Below are positions 41,791 to 54,702 of a DNA stretch of 64,000 bases, piece by piece (position 1 is the stretch's first letter; each line of letters opens with the position of its first letter). The DNA lies in contig BLLK01000047.1 of the NCBI GenBank assembly GCA_021927905.1, positions 248,001-312,000 of the forward strand. Direction: 5' to 3'. Position numbers and translations under genes: made by a program. The notes beneath the pieces are model-generated. The model made no database searches, had not been told where the DNA came from, and was given only the letters and a program-made list of their open reading frames with translations. This DNA is from Chaetoceros tenuissimus. Lineage: Eukaryota > Bacillariophyta > Thalassiosirophyceae > Chaetocerotales > Chaetocerotaceae.

Positions 41791-43876
41791 ATGGCTGATG
41801 AATTTGAAGATAACGCTCCCATTGCTTCCAAGGAAGACAAGGATAGAGAAAACGAAATAAACCGCAATCTTATTCCTGATGCAGGAAAGGTGCCATTAGG
41901 TGAGCGAAGATGAATATTTGATCTTGCCATCACTTGTTCTAGATAAGACGTTAACCCTTGTTTCCCTTTGTTCAGACCCTGCTCAGCTATGGGGAAAAGG
42001 GCTCATTGCAGATATCAAGCGTACTGTAGGTACACATTGGATAGAAGAAATGACCAACTTTAACCAAAAGACTGTCGCTGTATCCCTTCTAATGTTCATC
42101 ACTGTGATTGCCCCTACTCTCACTTTTGGTGCTGTCTACGGTACCAGCACAAATTTTCAGATTGGGACTGGTAAGTTTTGATCATGAGATGATATTCACC
42201 TTTATGATTTGTCCTCATGATTATACTCACAATAACAAATTTCATAGTCGAGACTATCCTCGCCACAGCTTGGACTGGAACATTTTTCGCTTTGACATGT
42301 GGAATGCCTATGTGTGTTTTAGGCTCCACGGGTCCGTGTTTGATTATGACTACAGTTATTTATGAGATCACCAAGACTATGGATGTACCTTTTCTTCCAT
42401 TTTATGCATGGGTTTCCATCTGGACATTTGCGTACACTACAATCACTGCCTTTTTCGACCTTACACGATTTGTGAAACTTGCCACAAAATTTACTGATGA
42501 TATTTTTGCTTTATTGATTGTATCGATTTTTATCTTCAATGCAATTGGTTCACCCTTTGGTCCTGGTGGACTACTACGATATCTTGATCCGGACAACAAG
42601 TCTCATCTTGATTTCCTCAAAGAACTAGGTGGTGAAGAATATGACTACCTGACAAGCGCTGTGCTTAGTATTCTAATTGGAATAGCTACATGTGCCACAA
42701 TTTTTACCTTTCGTGGACTAAAGACAAGTCCATTCCTTTGTAATCAAGCATCCAGGGACTCCATCCACGATTTTTCTGTCACATTGGGCGTAGTGGTGTG
42801 GACTCTCATTAAGCATCTTGTCTTCCCATCTGTTGAACTTGAAGAGCTAAACGTACCATCTTCATTTGAGCCAACGTTCACATGCTGTGATTCCAGCTGT
42901 ACTACTTATTGGCCAGATCAATGTACAGACCAATCTGAACCTACTGGAACTAGATCATGGTTCGCTAACATGATGGACTTGAACGGAAAGTCCCATGCAA
43001 TTTTCGTTGCTGCTGGACCTGCCTTGCTGTCATTTGTTTTATTCTATTTAGACAATGGCATTACCTGGCATCTCATCTATAGTCCTAGGAATGGGTTGAA
43101 GCATGGAGAGAGTTACAATTGGGACCTTTTCTTGGTAGGCTTTTGCAATTGCGTAAATGGACTACTAGGTTGTAAGTATTACTTCGTATTCCGTACATAT
43201 ACACCATTTCATGACTAATAATTAATTCTATCTTTTTTTAGTACCATGGCTGGTTGCCACAACAGTTCCATGCATAGTGCAGGTGAACAACTTGACAGAA
43301 AGAGATGCATATGGAAATATCATCAGTGTGCAAGAGACTCGTCTCTGTCACCTGGTCAGTCACTTTATGGTCGGACTTTCTTTACTATTCTTGAATGCGA
43401 TGAAGCTTATCCCTATGCCTGTCTTACTTGGTGTATTTTTGTTTATGGGATTAGCATCTATCGGTAGAATAGAGTTCTGGCAGAGATTCTTATTGTTTTT
43501 CCAGCAGCCAAGTAGATATGAAAAAACAGCATTCGTGAAATACATGAGTATTGGTCGGTATCATCTCTACACAATTTTGCAAATTTTATTCTTTGCTGGA
43601 GTCTTCATCGTACAGAATACGAAAGCCATTGCAATTGTGTTTCCATTCATGACACTTCTCTGTATTCCTGCCCGCCTTTGGTTTCTTCCAAAGATTTTTG
43701 AGAACTGGGAGTTGCTTCTTTTGGATGGCGAAGAAGAAGAAGTCTCGGAATGGGTAGCCGCGAAAGAGCAACATAAAGAGAAGAACTTGGAAGTTGATTC
43801 TGATTTCAAGAAAGCTCCATCCGATCTCACTATGGATATCACTGGTCATACGAGCGGATTTTCCTTTGATCTCTAG
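41791..43876 (+). CDS. SLC4-family bicarbonate transporter
   Basis: Four exons, 41791-41899, 41976-42170, 42248-43171 and 43242-43876, join in frame to 620 residues. The start is MADEFEDNAPIASKED. The membrane domain shows SLC4 hallmarks: WIEEMTNFNQKTVAVSLLMF and FGAVYGTSTNFQIGTVETIL near TM1-3, LGSTGPCLIMTTVIYE at TM3, FYAWVSIWTFAYTTI, LLRYLDP, VAAGPALLSFVLFYLDNGIT, NGLKHGESYNWDLFLVG and LPWLVATTVP. The large cytosolic N-terminal domain of animal AE/NBC proteins is missing, as in plant and algal members. SLC4 proteins in diatoms import HCO3- at the plasma membrane and feed the CO2-concentrating mechanism. A Glu-rich cytosolic C-terminus (GEEEEVSEW) follows the last helix. Confidence 0.93.
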
Positions 43877-44048
43877 ACCAGTCAGGAGAAAATATAACAA
43901 ACTTAGGAGTCTTCGTTTTGTGAAGAAGACCCATCAAATACTTGTGGTTCGAGGTTAAAAACTCGCAATTTGTCTTCAATTTTTTCTTATTTATAAAAAT
44001 AGTACTTCTGAATAATCTAAGTCTATGTTATGAAAAGCTTTAAAACTT

Positions 44049-47000
44049 TCAAATTACCATATTACTCCTGATCTTTCTATTCCTTTTCTCAATCTTGTCA
44101 TAAATAGATAAAACGATTGAGAAAGAAACAGATGCTGTCATCATGTCTATCCCAGTACATGTCAATAGAATTGCAAAATTTAGGAGAATGCTCCAGGTTG
44201 GATCTATAAAGAAACCGTACTTCTGAGAACTCGAGAATGATGAACGAGCTGATGATACAAGTTGGTAGGCAGGACCAACAATTAATCCAAATAGGTGTTT
44301 CAAAGCAACAAAACGTTGTCTTGTGGTCCATAAACTACAACTGACAAGTCTTGATGCTACACCCAATTCTCCTCGATTGCTTTCGAACTTGGCAGTGAGA
44401 TCAGTAATAAAAGAATGACCTTGTTTGCGCATATAATCAGTATGACTGACTTGTGTTTTTTGCATGAATCCTCTCATGGTTATGGTGCAGAAAGAAGCAA
44501 AAACAAAGACACAGAGTGAAGCAACGAAGCATAAATGTAAACGCTCCTTAAATGATCTATTGCTGGTCTCGTTCTGGTTGATTTGAGTACGCTTTCTACT
44601 GACGGATCGGAACCTTCTACTTGAGCTGGTGAAGAAGCTCGTGCTCAATCTGACATTCAAAAGAAGTAATGACGCGAGAGGAACAACCACTATCGAAATA
44701 GGCAATCCAAGAATTGTAGCAAATGGTAGATCTACTCCAATACTGGCAACTCCATAGCTGCAAAATGTAGAAACAGAGAGTGCAATCCAGCCAACAACTG
44801 AGCTAGAAGTTTGCACAGAGGCAGCTCCTGGTCCATCTACCATACCTGCTCCAAACGATGCAATCGACGCCAAAACAAATACAATAAATAGCTCTATCGA
44901 CAAAAGTCGAATACTACATGAAAAGGCTGTAAGACCCAAGAAAGAAACCCATGCCAACAAAATTTGTTTCTGGCGAGATAAGCCAAAATTTTCAATTGTA
45001 TCTCTTTCCAACATAGAGATGCTGGTGTGGATGTAAAAAGAGGAGAAAATGCAATTGATCTTCAGGAGAAATTTACATGTACCTGAAAATTCACTTGATA
45101 GGCTTTCACCGATAAAAAGCGTCAGACCAGATCCAAAGAGAAGACTGGCAAAAAATAATTGTAATCCACGGCTTTTCTTTGTGGTAGTACCTCCCATTGA
45201 TTGGGTTGGACTCGATGAAGCCAAAGTGCTAGAACGTAGTAAGACCAGAGACAGAAGAACCATGAGCAACCATAAAATATTATAATAGCCTGAAGTACTT
45301 CTCATAGATGAACCCTTGCTAGATAAATGTGAGAAGTATGTACTCGAAGATACCGAAACTGCTGCCGACTGAAAATTATTCAGTGAGGGAAGGAGCACTA
45401 GACAACCTCCGATAAAAGGTAATTTGACTGCAATTCGTCTCAATAATTGGAGTTCCTCTGATGAATTCATGACACTTAATCGTATATTTGTTCCAACAGA
45501 CCAAAGTAGGAAAACAAATCCACTTATGCTGTACTTGTTTGTCAATGAGGTCGGATCATGATTTTCGTGCGCCAATTTAACAAGCAGTGGCATAAGAACG
45601 TGAAAAACAGCATGGATAGAAACCAAGGGAAGTAATAGTACGCAATACAAAAGTACCTCCTGCTTCTCTTCGACTTTGTCTTTTTGCTTTTTGTTCAATA
45701 ACCCAGTGAGGAGCCCTTGTGTACCATATTCTTCATCTGTTTCCTCAATGAACGGCGAACCAGCAGCAAAAAATGTGAACCAACAAGAGAGTGCATCATA
45801 ATAATACTGCAACTGGTGTTCTTGGTTAAAATTGTCTCTTTTCATAACCATCATTACAATCTGACTCGATAAAAGCGTAACTAATAGAAGACAACTGAAA
45901 TCTGAAAGCATGTCTCTCTTGAAAAGGAAAACTGTTCCTGAAATGACCACTGTATTCATGACAAAGATCATCGACATGACATCTTCTAATAGATGCTTCC
46001 TTCCTGTGGTCCCAAATAGTAAGACAGTATCGGATAAGCACAATACCAATATTGATACAACAAAAATGCTTTCAGTTACCAAATTTGTTCGCTTCTTGGT
46101 GTTAGCCTGCAGAATTGTAAAATAAAAACCTAGCTGACCAATCCCTGCTACAAAGAACAAGACATAAAGTATCGACCTTTTGATTGTCAAGCTGCCTGGG
46201 ACTAAAATGATAGTATCTGTAGATCTGTCAAGACAACAGAAGCCCATTAAGAGACATCCAATCACAAAAGGAAATACAGAATAAAAGACCTGGACGAACA
46301 AACAATACATTGTCAGTATCACGTAAGAGCTGGGTGAAAATAAGTTTTATACTCACTTTTCCCTTTGAACAACAGAGCACTAGTAGTGATGTACCGAAAC
46401 CCATAATTAACGAATACATTGGTGGTACTTGAAACCCCATGCAAACGATAGCGAATGAAATGGTCAAAACTGATGCATGTACACAATCGGTTTTCAAGTC
46501 GTTCTTTGACTGCCTTGATTTGTGCTTTTGGTAAAATGAGAATGAAAATCCCAGTCCAGCAAGGCATCCAATGTCTACTAGAATATAATGTTTCCATAGG
46601 TTGTCATATTTCAATTCTCCACCTTGTATGAACAACGATAAGATCTGAGAAACATGGTTGGAGTATTTGTACTGAGCGCATACCAAGGTGACCATCAATG
46701 AGACTAGCATTTGGATGATGACACTCATTGAAAAATTGCTCCGGGGACCGTTCCACCAAGATTGTCGGCGAAAATATAATGCGCATCTGAGAAGATTACT
46801 CCATGACAAAAGCATCAGCAATGCACTGATATCTTCACCAGTCTTTTCAATTAGAAGTATCCCTTTGAATCTCTGCCAACTGTATATCAATCCAGATGCC
46901 ATGAGAAGAAATATCGATAGAGCATATCCTAAATTGCTTGAGATAACATAATCTGTATTGGAATGACGATTTGGAATTTTCTTTTTCCCATACTTCATCT

Positions 47001-47855
47001 CTTCATCTTCTGAATAAGTACTGTTTATAGTAAATGACATTTCCTCTTCTCTTTCGTCTTCCTCTGAATAAGAAGAATGAAGGCCTCCAAAAATTGCAAA
47101 ACCGAAAAACATGAAAACAGGAACTAACAACATTGATAGCATTTTGAAACCAAACATGGAAAGCAGATGTGCTACTGTTAATGAGCAAACAATTGGGAGC
47201 AAACTAAAAAGAAATCCTTCTAAATTCTTTGCATAGTCCAAATATCCAGTATCTAAACAAAGCCAATTCATTTGTAAGCTACCCCAACAACTCTATGAAA
47301 TTTCAGAACAAATTTTCGCGACGATTAGATATATCAATATCTTCGAAACCCTATTAGGTACAATGCCATCCATATGAATACACTTACCGCACAAAATATG
47401 GCAGCAATATGAGTCAATAACCCAGCTACACCCCAATCGTCATCATAGTTCCACTGATAATGTTCCCATATAACACTGATCATGACAACTGCAAACGCAA
47501 ACCAGACAACTATAGTGATTGCTTCTTTTGCATTCCCTAGATCCATACAGTACAATATTATCCATGAATACAGAGTCACAATCAAAGGTACAGGTGATCT
47601 GTGATTTCCATAGATTATCAAAAGACAAGGTATCAATACACTGGCTGTCAATTGATTGTACTTGTAAGTCAAGACTGTGTCCTTTTCTTTTGTATATCCA
47701 TTTTTCTGTTTGGTGAAGTCCTGATTTGAATTACTTTGAATTACATAAGATGCGTAATTGTCGCTGTATATGTTTGCAGCTTGCTTTCTTCGTCGAAGAT
47801 TTGCATTTGGGAATTCCACAGTTCCGTATGGATCATGGCCATTTCCTGAGTACAT
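44049..47855 (-). CDS. Very large polytopic membrane protein, unknown family
   Basis: Three exons: 47855 to about 47350-47362, 47278-46357 and 46289-44049. The second join (GGAAAA|GTGAGT / GTCCAG) is clean; the first has two possible donors that keep the same frame. The total is about 1,220 residues. It starts MYSGNGHDPYGTVEF and contains well over 20 hydrophobic helices (for example SVLIPCLLIIYG, LLPIVCSLTVAHLLSMFGF, SILYVLFFVAGIGQLGFYF). Acidic loops (SYSEEDEREEEMSF, EDEEMKYGKKK) and a Ser-rich loop separate them. No transporter signature or enzymatic motif was recognised. A further internal intron near 45000-45070 is possible. Function unknown. Confidence 0.68.
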
Positions 47856-48311
47856 CTTGAGAGTCTAGATATGAACTAGTGAATAGTACATGAATAGCAA
47901 TCACAAGTCTTGCAATTATGTAATGATGGAAAGTAACATGAATGAGGCGTGTGTGCAAGTGTGTGAGCATTTTAAATTTTTTCAAACGTCTCTCTTTGGA
48001 TTTCTCTGATCAAAGATCTTATTTTATGTATTTCACACAACCCCCTATGTATACACACAACCCCCTAGTATACATATAGTTGGGAAGGGTGGAAAAGCTA
48101 AACATGGAAAGACATTTTGGAAAAAACATACAGTTGAAATCATTACATTCAATGTGCCACTTCAAATATGTTTACAGCAGAAACGAGAAAGTTAAGTCTT
48201 GTCTCCACCCATGCAATAAAAAACAACCAGTCGCAATAATACATGTTTATTTTCAAAATCCCTAGATACCAAAAAAATAGTCGAGTAAATATCCGAATAT
48301 TCGTATATATA
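47856..48311. other. Intergenic
   Basis: About 455 bases lie between two minus-strand genes. It contains a 20-base-period direct repeat, CACACAACCCCCTA at 48034-48047 and 48054-48067, followed by a GTATAC-rich stretch. No gene recognised. Confidence 0.5.
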
Positions 48312-51300
48312 CTAGCTACTGCCCACCTTACCAATGACAAACTTTTGAAGGAAATTGGATGAAGGATACAAGTTGTCCAAGGTTTCTCGAAGAGCTTTGC
48401 CCAAAGCTGCAATTTCCAAAGATAAATCTGCTTTGCAAAGCTCTCGCATTGTGTATACAGCCTCCTTCTCGATTTCACGTTGTTGTTGAATGGCGTTTGG
48501 ATTTGTGCGATAAATCTTGAGGCGTAATTCCACACTCTTGAGTTGAAGCTTCGCCTTTCGGACAAAAGAGTCATGTCTGCCTTTCTCAAAACAGTAAATA
48601 GCTTTGTTGAGCAAGTTGCTTGCATTTTCCAAATCATTCTCTTCTGCATCTGCAGCTTCAGCATTGGAAATTCCAGCTGCCAACCATTCGTCACGGTTCA
48701 TGACCATACTATCAACATTAGCTGTGTCATTCAATGTAGCTATGGCTCTGTCTCGTTCCTCGAAACCTCCAAGAGGTTTCACTGATGTTGTGGTACTCCA
48801 ACGCACAAACGCATCACCGGCTTTGGAAGGTAAAGTTTCTGCGAAAAACAATCTTTCAATACACCTTGTCACGGCTGTGTACAAGAGCTTGAGTTGAGCC
48901 TCTATCTCAGGGTACTTCAGTGCAAAATTGTGATGGTAGACTTTGTCTGCTCTATGAAGAAGCATCTCTTTCCACTGAGTTTGAAGATCATCGGAAATCG
49001 TAGAGAAAAAATCCATAATGATCACAGATTTGAACTATTTCAAAAGAAATATTTGTTTTGATGAGATGATCTGGATTTATGACTTTGAAAAGAAGAATGC
49101 GTGTACATACCTCGAGACCCTTAGAATAGCGAATTCCATAGACAAGCTCATACCCACCAAGCTTTTCCTTTACTTCCTGAATATTTTCATCATGTGTCAA
49201 AACTACAACTCCGTTCAATTTAGTTTGTACTAGATCACGTATGACTGAAGCCTCCACACTTTTAAAGACTCCAGGCCTGGGTCCTTGAAAAAGACCGTCA
49301 TCTTTTCCTAGCATTTTTGCACTATCTGGAAAATGATGAAACATCTCACCCAAGACTGACGCAGCTGGAAAATGTATGAGTCACAAGGTATGTATTCATT
49401 GACAAATACATCATCACAACACTTACCACATTGTAGAATTCCAGCATGTGAACGGAAATTAATGTTGACTACTTTTGGTTTCTAAAAGCATTCAAAAAAT
49501 AGTGAGAAGAGTCACTCAATCATTGTCGCAATGAGCATTATCAAACTTACTTGAGGAACGAGATCCTTCTTCCCTTCATCGTCCCCAGCTACATGGTAAC
49601 CCACTGATCTAATATCTTCAAAACGGAATTCAACACCTCGCGCCACATTCTGTGCAGGATCTCCTGCAAGAAAGAGATTCCCTGCTCCACCCAATTCGAA
49701 AAACAAGAGACACTCCACCTGCGTGTAATCTTGTACCTCGTCGACGTAAATCTTATCAAATTGAATCCAGGAATTGAATGTATCAAGAAACAAGTCAGGA
49801 TATGTTGCCCGAGCAAATTTCAAACGTCTAAGCAATGCAATGATACGGTCGTTCTCATCCCACAGCTCGTTCTCATTCATGAAATCTTGATATTTCTGGA
49901 AGATCTTGTAGATCTCTGTTCTTTGTTCATCACTAAACCTACATCGTTTCTTTCCAAGTGACATATACTGCTCCTCAGACAAGAAGCCATTCTCATTTCC
50001 CAATGCCTCCATTGATCCCTTGATAAAAGATCGGATATTTGTCCAGACGATGAGTGGATCAATCTCCTCTGTACCGTGATCAAAAAACTGTTTTTTGAAT
50101 CGAAAGAAATCTATCTGCTTCTCACTTGAATACGCAAAATCATCTCGAATAGATTCGTGCTTTGGCAACTCATTCTCCAAATTATCCCGAAGATCACTAA
50201 ATGTTGTCAATTTGCTTCCATCTCTATTTCCAATTGTATTTTCTACATACTTACACAACTTATAAGATCTAGCGACAAATAGTTGCGTAAAGAAAGGACG
50301 CTCCTTGTACATCTGCCTATCGAATTCCATTCTATTACAGATACAAATAGTTTTCCCTATAATAGTGGAGACGTGTTTGAGTGTTTTAAATCACCATGGT
50401 TAAAGGAATAATAACAAAAGTACTAACCTGTTCCACTTCTCCCCAACAGAAGTACAGTCCCCTTAGTTTCAACGACTTCTCTTTCTTCTTCAGTAAGTAC
50501 TAGACCAGGGTTCCATTCTTTCTTAGAAATATCGCCAACGTCATCAAATTTTACTTCGTATCGTTTCATTGGAACATTTCCTAATGGATCCAATACAATT
50601 TCTTTTCTGTCTCTATTATTCTTTGTAATGGAGGCGTTGATATGATCGAGACCCTCGACATTGTCGATAAATACTCTATTCCTTTCACTTCGATTTCTCG
50701 AGTCGTCGATGAGTTTGATCAACTTCGATACATTTTTGTGCTTTGCCACATACCAAATCAGCACATAATCATCTTTCTCGGTCCATAAAATGCGAAAGCC
50801 ACTTTTCTGTTCCAGGTACACTTCGTAAATGGTTCTAGTACTTCCCTGCAATCTCTTGCGAAGGATTCGAGAGGTATCTCCGGATGCGAGCTGCTTCATT
50901 CTCCTTTCGAAGAATTCTCTATACTTTGCATCACCTGTACGCAACCATTTCACAACATCACCACTAAGATGAATTTTCCTCAGCGGCTGTGACAGACCAG
51001 CTGAATTCCCAAGATTGATGGTTTTCCCCCGACAATAATCAATCTCTTCCGTCTCTACTTCTACGTTATGATCCTGGTCATCAATGACACTTGACATTGC
51101 CTCAGCCATTGCGTCATCAAGCTTCTTACTTGTTTCCTTGAGTTCATCATCTTCCAAAAGCTCTTGTCGACGAATGAATGCTTGCTTCTCTTTCAATGCA
51201 CCCCAATCACCCTCTTCAAGATTGACACGTATAGCTGGTTCAAAACAGCTTCTCCATGATTTGTAAAATCTTCGAAAGTCTTCAAGATATGAAACCTTTC

Positions 51301-52339
51301 CAGTGATGTGCAATTTTCTTGCGAGAACACCACGTGAAACACCCTGCATCAAAATGATACCATGTCGCAATTTGGCATATCTTGCTTGAGCTCGACTACG
51401 TCTATAACAGGAAACAATCTTGACCACGGCGAGTCGTTTTCTTTCTTCGGCCTTTTCTTTCTCAATCTGAATTTTAGTTGTAATGTCCTTGACCATTTTT
51501 GCAATCAATTTTTCTCTTCCAACTGGTAACTTGATATACCTTTCAAATGTACCTTCTGGACACTTTTTCTTCTCTTGTGCAGATTTTTTCATATCTTGTG
51601 ATTCCAATTCTCTCTTGAGATCATTGATATATACATCTGCATTTCCTTTGAAGCCCTTTTCACGCATCATACTAGTCACCATTTTGCGGAACTCCTCGTG
51701 AGGGTCAATCTTTGGTTTTGGTGGTTGTTTCACCTTTGGTTTTCTTGTCTGTGGTGGTGGTTGTGTCTTCTTCCTTGGTGGTTGCCTTCTCTGTGCAGGC
51801 ATTTCATCTTCTGAACTTGATTCATCAGAAGAACTATTTTGACGTTCCTGTAATCCAGGCATCCCACCATATGATGAATCATCATCGTCACTGGAATCAG
51901 ATGATGTATCCTTCAAACCATTGCTTCTCTTGTGACGCTTGTCATCTTCACTGCTATCAGAATCGTCACTTGATTCTGCTTTTCGATTAACGAGATTTGG
52001 CATGCTCATGCTACCGCTAGAATCACTATCGCTGCTGCTGTCATCATTTCCTCTGTTCTCAAGTGGAGGCGGTCCGTCACTGTCAGAATCTTCAGAGTCG
52101 CCTTCACTCCCAACGTCATTTGGTTGAAACTGTGCTTGAGGAATCGGTGGATGCTTGTGCGAATTCTGGTTTCCATTCATGTTTGACATGTTTCCTCTTC
52201 TGCTGTTTGGAGCCAGTCCAGGAATACTATCTTCCGCACTTGATCCACCAGAATAGGAGTCGTCTTCATCAGAAGAGTCATCGTAGTCACTTGAACTGTT
52301 TCCTCTTTCTATCAATGCTGGAACATCGTCGTCACTCAT
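48312..52339 (-). CDS. TRANK1-like superfamily 1 (UvrD-type) helicase/ATPase with acidic N-terminus and IQ-like motifs
   Basis: Five exons, 52339-50428, 50356-49551, 49481-49427, 49364-49111 and 49034-48312, join in frame to about 1,249 residues. The first 200 residues are acidic, Ser/Asp-rich and repetitive (DSDSSEDD), then Pro/Lys-rich. At about residues 310-350 IQ-like calmodulin-binding motifs occur (VVKIVSCYRRSRAQARY, ILMQGVSRGVLARKL). The ATPase motifs follow. Walker A is LLGRSGTGKT, split across the first intron (ACAG|GTTAGT). Walker B is KIYVDEVQDYTQ and motif III is GDPAQNV. Motif IV reads NINFRSHAGI, motif V RYSKGLEFKSV (assembled across an intron) and motif VI LYTAVTRCIERLF. All motifs are intact. 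The architecture resembles TRANK1-type proteins more than DNA-repair UvrD. A helical TPR-like C-terminus follows. The role is probably in RNA/DNA metabolism. Confidence 0.86.
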
Positions 52340-52727
52340 TTTGCTGAAGGCAACCTTTTGTGGGATTCTAATGGAATTGTATGTTAATTATACCTATTCT
52401 ACTATGAATTATCATTGCTTCCCTTCATATTTCCTTTTGCTCATCTCTCCTTCATCTTTCGCCTTCAATAGGATGTGGAAAATAGAGAAGAAAGGGAAGG
52501 AAAGAGATATAAAAGAAAGCATCGTCATTGGTCACTGGGCAAATAACTGCAAATAAATAATGGCGACGACGCAATGCTTGCACTAGGAATCATCACATTG
52601 CATTCATGATTTTACTTCTTACTTCACAATGGATTTAACAACTACAAAACATGAAAATCATTTGGACTGTGATGATCAGCTTACATAATATTTTATCGAT
52701 AACAGTCTAGAATAGTGCTGAATTAAT
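52340..52727. other. Intergenic
   Basis: About 390 AT-rich bases lie between the helicase start and the end of the next minus-strand gene. No gene recognised. Confidence 0.5.
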
Positions 52728-54284
52728 TTATCCAACAATAAGCATTTCATCATCTTCCTTCTTCTCCTCATCCTTGTCTTCCTCCAATGTTGATCCAACA
52801 CGCTCGATACTTCCATATGGGTCGTTTGGATCAACCTCTAGATGGCCTAGGTCTTGAAGACCGATATCTGACAATCCACGCTTCAAGTTCTTTGGTCTCT
52901 TCCATCCATTATTGATGATTCTGGTAATCACAGGGATGAACTCCTTTTTACGAGAAACACGGTTTCCTAGATCCATCAAGGTGTCATGACGAGAAATCTC
53001 TCCTCCAAATGCTTGTATTGCCAAATCCTTCTCAGTTGGTCCACAAAGCAACAAACAAGACTTGAGCTTGACAATGTTTACAATTGCTAGGAAAATCATA
53101 TCCAATCCCTTCTCCTTCTTACATGCCACCATTTCTGGAATTAGTTTTCCAGCCTTTTGCAGAATCACATCATCATCGGTTGTTTCTACAACTGCGAAAC
53201 CAATCTCACCAGTGAAACCAGATGCATCAAATGAAAATGTCTTTTGATCTCCGTTGACAAGTGCGTGTGTTGATAGAGTTGCAAGTTCTTTTGACTTTGC
53301 TTTGAATTGCTGCGAAGCAAGAAGTTGAATATCGTCTACGCCTGCAATTTCAGCAAGGACTGCAACCATGAGTCTGTCCCATTCAGTTGTGGTTGGTCCC
53401 TGAAGATTTAGTGTATCACTCAAGATTGCACAAAGCAACATTCCAGCAATCCCCTTTGCCGGTCTTCTACCGTGTGTTAGAAATGTATGTGCAATACTGT
53501 AAGAAGAAAGAGATGAGTCGTTCTGTTTTGAAATGTACGTATGGCATGTATGTGTTGTAAATTCAGCCAAGGGCCCAAGTATAAAAACTTACATAGAACT
53601 CATTGATCCCCACGGCCTAATATCAATGTAAATAGGCTTATCAGTAACAAGAGTCTTACTTTGAAGTGCATGATGGTCAATAACTCCTACAACCTGATCT
53701 GCTTTGATAGATGGGTTCATTTGAGAAGTTTGTTGATGATCTACAAGACAAATATCAGCAGACTCATTTTCCTTGAGAATTTCTTCAATACGCTTTGGGT
53801 TTTCAATTCCCCAGTATTCAAGAGCAAATGCAGTCTCTGAGTTTACTTCACTAGCAAGTGCTGGAGTACCGCCGTATAAAGCTGCTGCGCCAATAGCGCC
53901 AGCTACAGAATCAAGATCAGTTACCAAATGACCAACGAAAACAGCATTCTTTAGAATTTCAGGAAGGAAAAGTTCAACCTTTGGAATAACTTTTTCATCT
54001 TTTGGAAGTGCTTCTACAATATTTTCTGCCTCTTTCTCGTGGGAAATTACTTGGTTTTCAACCTCAGTTCTTTTGCGTACAACGCCAGTTTCTCCGTAAG
54101 TTACTCCATCGCCATTTGCGTCATTCAACGCATGTGCAGCTCCTGCTTTGGATGGGGACTCCTTGCGGATCTTCTTGGTTGCTGGTTCTTCGCAGGATTT
54201 GTTATCAGTCATGGTTCTCGCTCCAGTGATTTGCAAAAGTATAAGCAATTGAACAAGCCTTGCAAGTTTTTTGTGTATGGTCAT
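52728..54284 (-). CDS. Family II (DHH) inorganic pyrophosphatase/exopolyphosphatase-like
   Basis: Exon 1 is 54284-53593 and exon 2 is 53496-52728, joined in frame (PWGSMSSI-IAHTFL), total 486 residues. DHH-superfamily metal motifs are present: VGHLVTDLDSVAGAIGAA, ICLVDHQQ and VVGVIDHHA, with ILSDTLNLQGPTTTEWDR in the DHH-linked region. The C-terminal DHHA2 domain shows KLKSCLLLCGPTEKDL and SRKKEFIP. This fits Mn2+-dependent family II pyrophosphatase or PPX1-type exopolyphosphatase, which hydrolyse PPi or polyphosphate. The second residue pair is LVTDLDS rather than NPDTDS, a variant of motif I. The N-terminus could start at 54284 (hydrophobic, signal-like) or at Met 54212 (MTDNKSCEEP), which would make it soluble. 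Confidence 0.85.
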
Positions 54285-54702
54285 ACGTTGAGCAATTCAA
54301 TGCAAAAAAGGATGGATGGATGGATGGATGGATGGAACAAACGTCGCACGTTCCAGAGAGATGTGGAACGAAATAGAATTTCCCGAATTTGATGCCACAT
54401 CATTTTCAAAACCAAAACAAAAGAGAAGGAAAGAAGATGATGGAACCCTTTCATTAATTGGCTCTTTCACAAAGTGGCTATCCATTAAGTACTGACTAAA
54501 ATAGAAGTGTGATGACACGTTGACACATGAGGATTCTTCAACGGGAATGAAGAGATTTCATCTCAAATCCAAATTCAGCATCTCATCGGTTTGTTCTTTC
54601 ATAATTCTTGGAAGCTCACTTTGTTTTGCATCAAAAGCTGCATAAGTAGAGCATCGACATAAAACAGACTTGCCATTTGAATATCGATCTAAGCACAGCT
54701 TT
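54285..54702. other. Divergent intergenic region
   Basis: About 420 bases lie between the pyrophosphatase-like gene (-) and the zinc-binding gene (+), including the GGAT microsatellite at 54310-54336. Promoter of both genes by position. Confidence 0.5.
54310..54336. repeat. (GGAT)n microsatellite
   Basis: Six tandem GGAT units plus GGA, perfect. It lies about 30 bases upstream of the possible start codon of the pyrophosphatase-like gene, so length changes could affect its 5' region. Confidence 0.97.
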
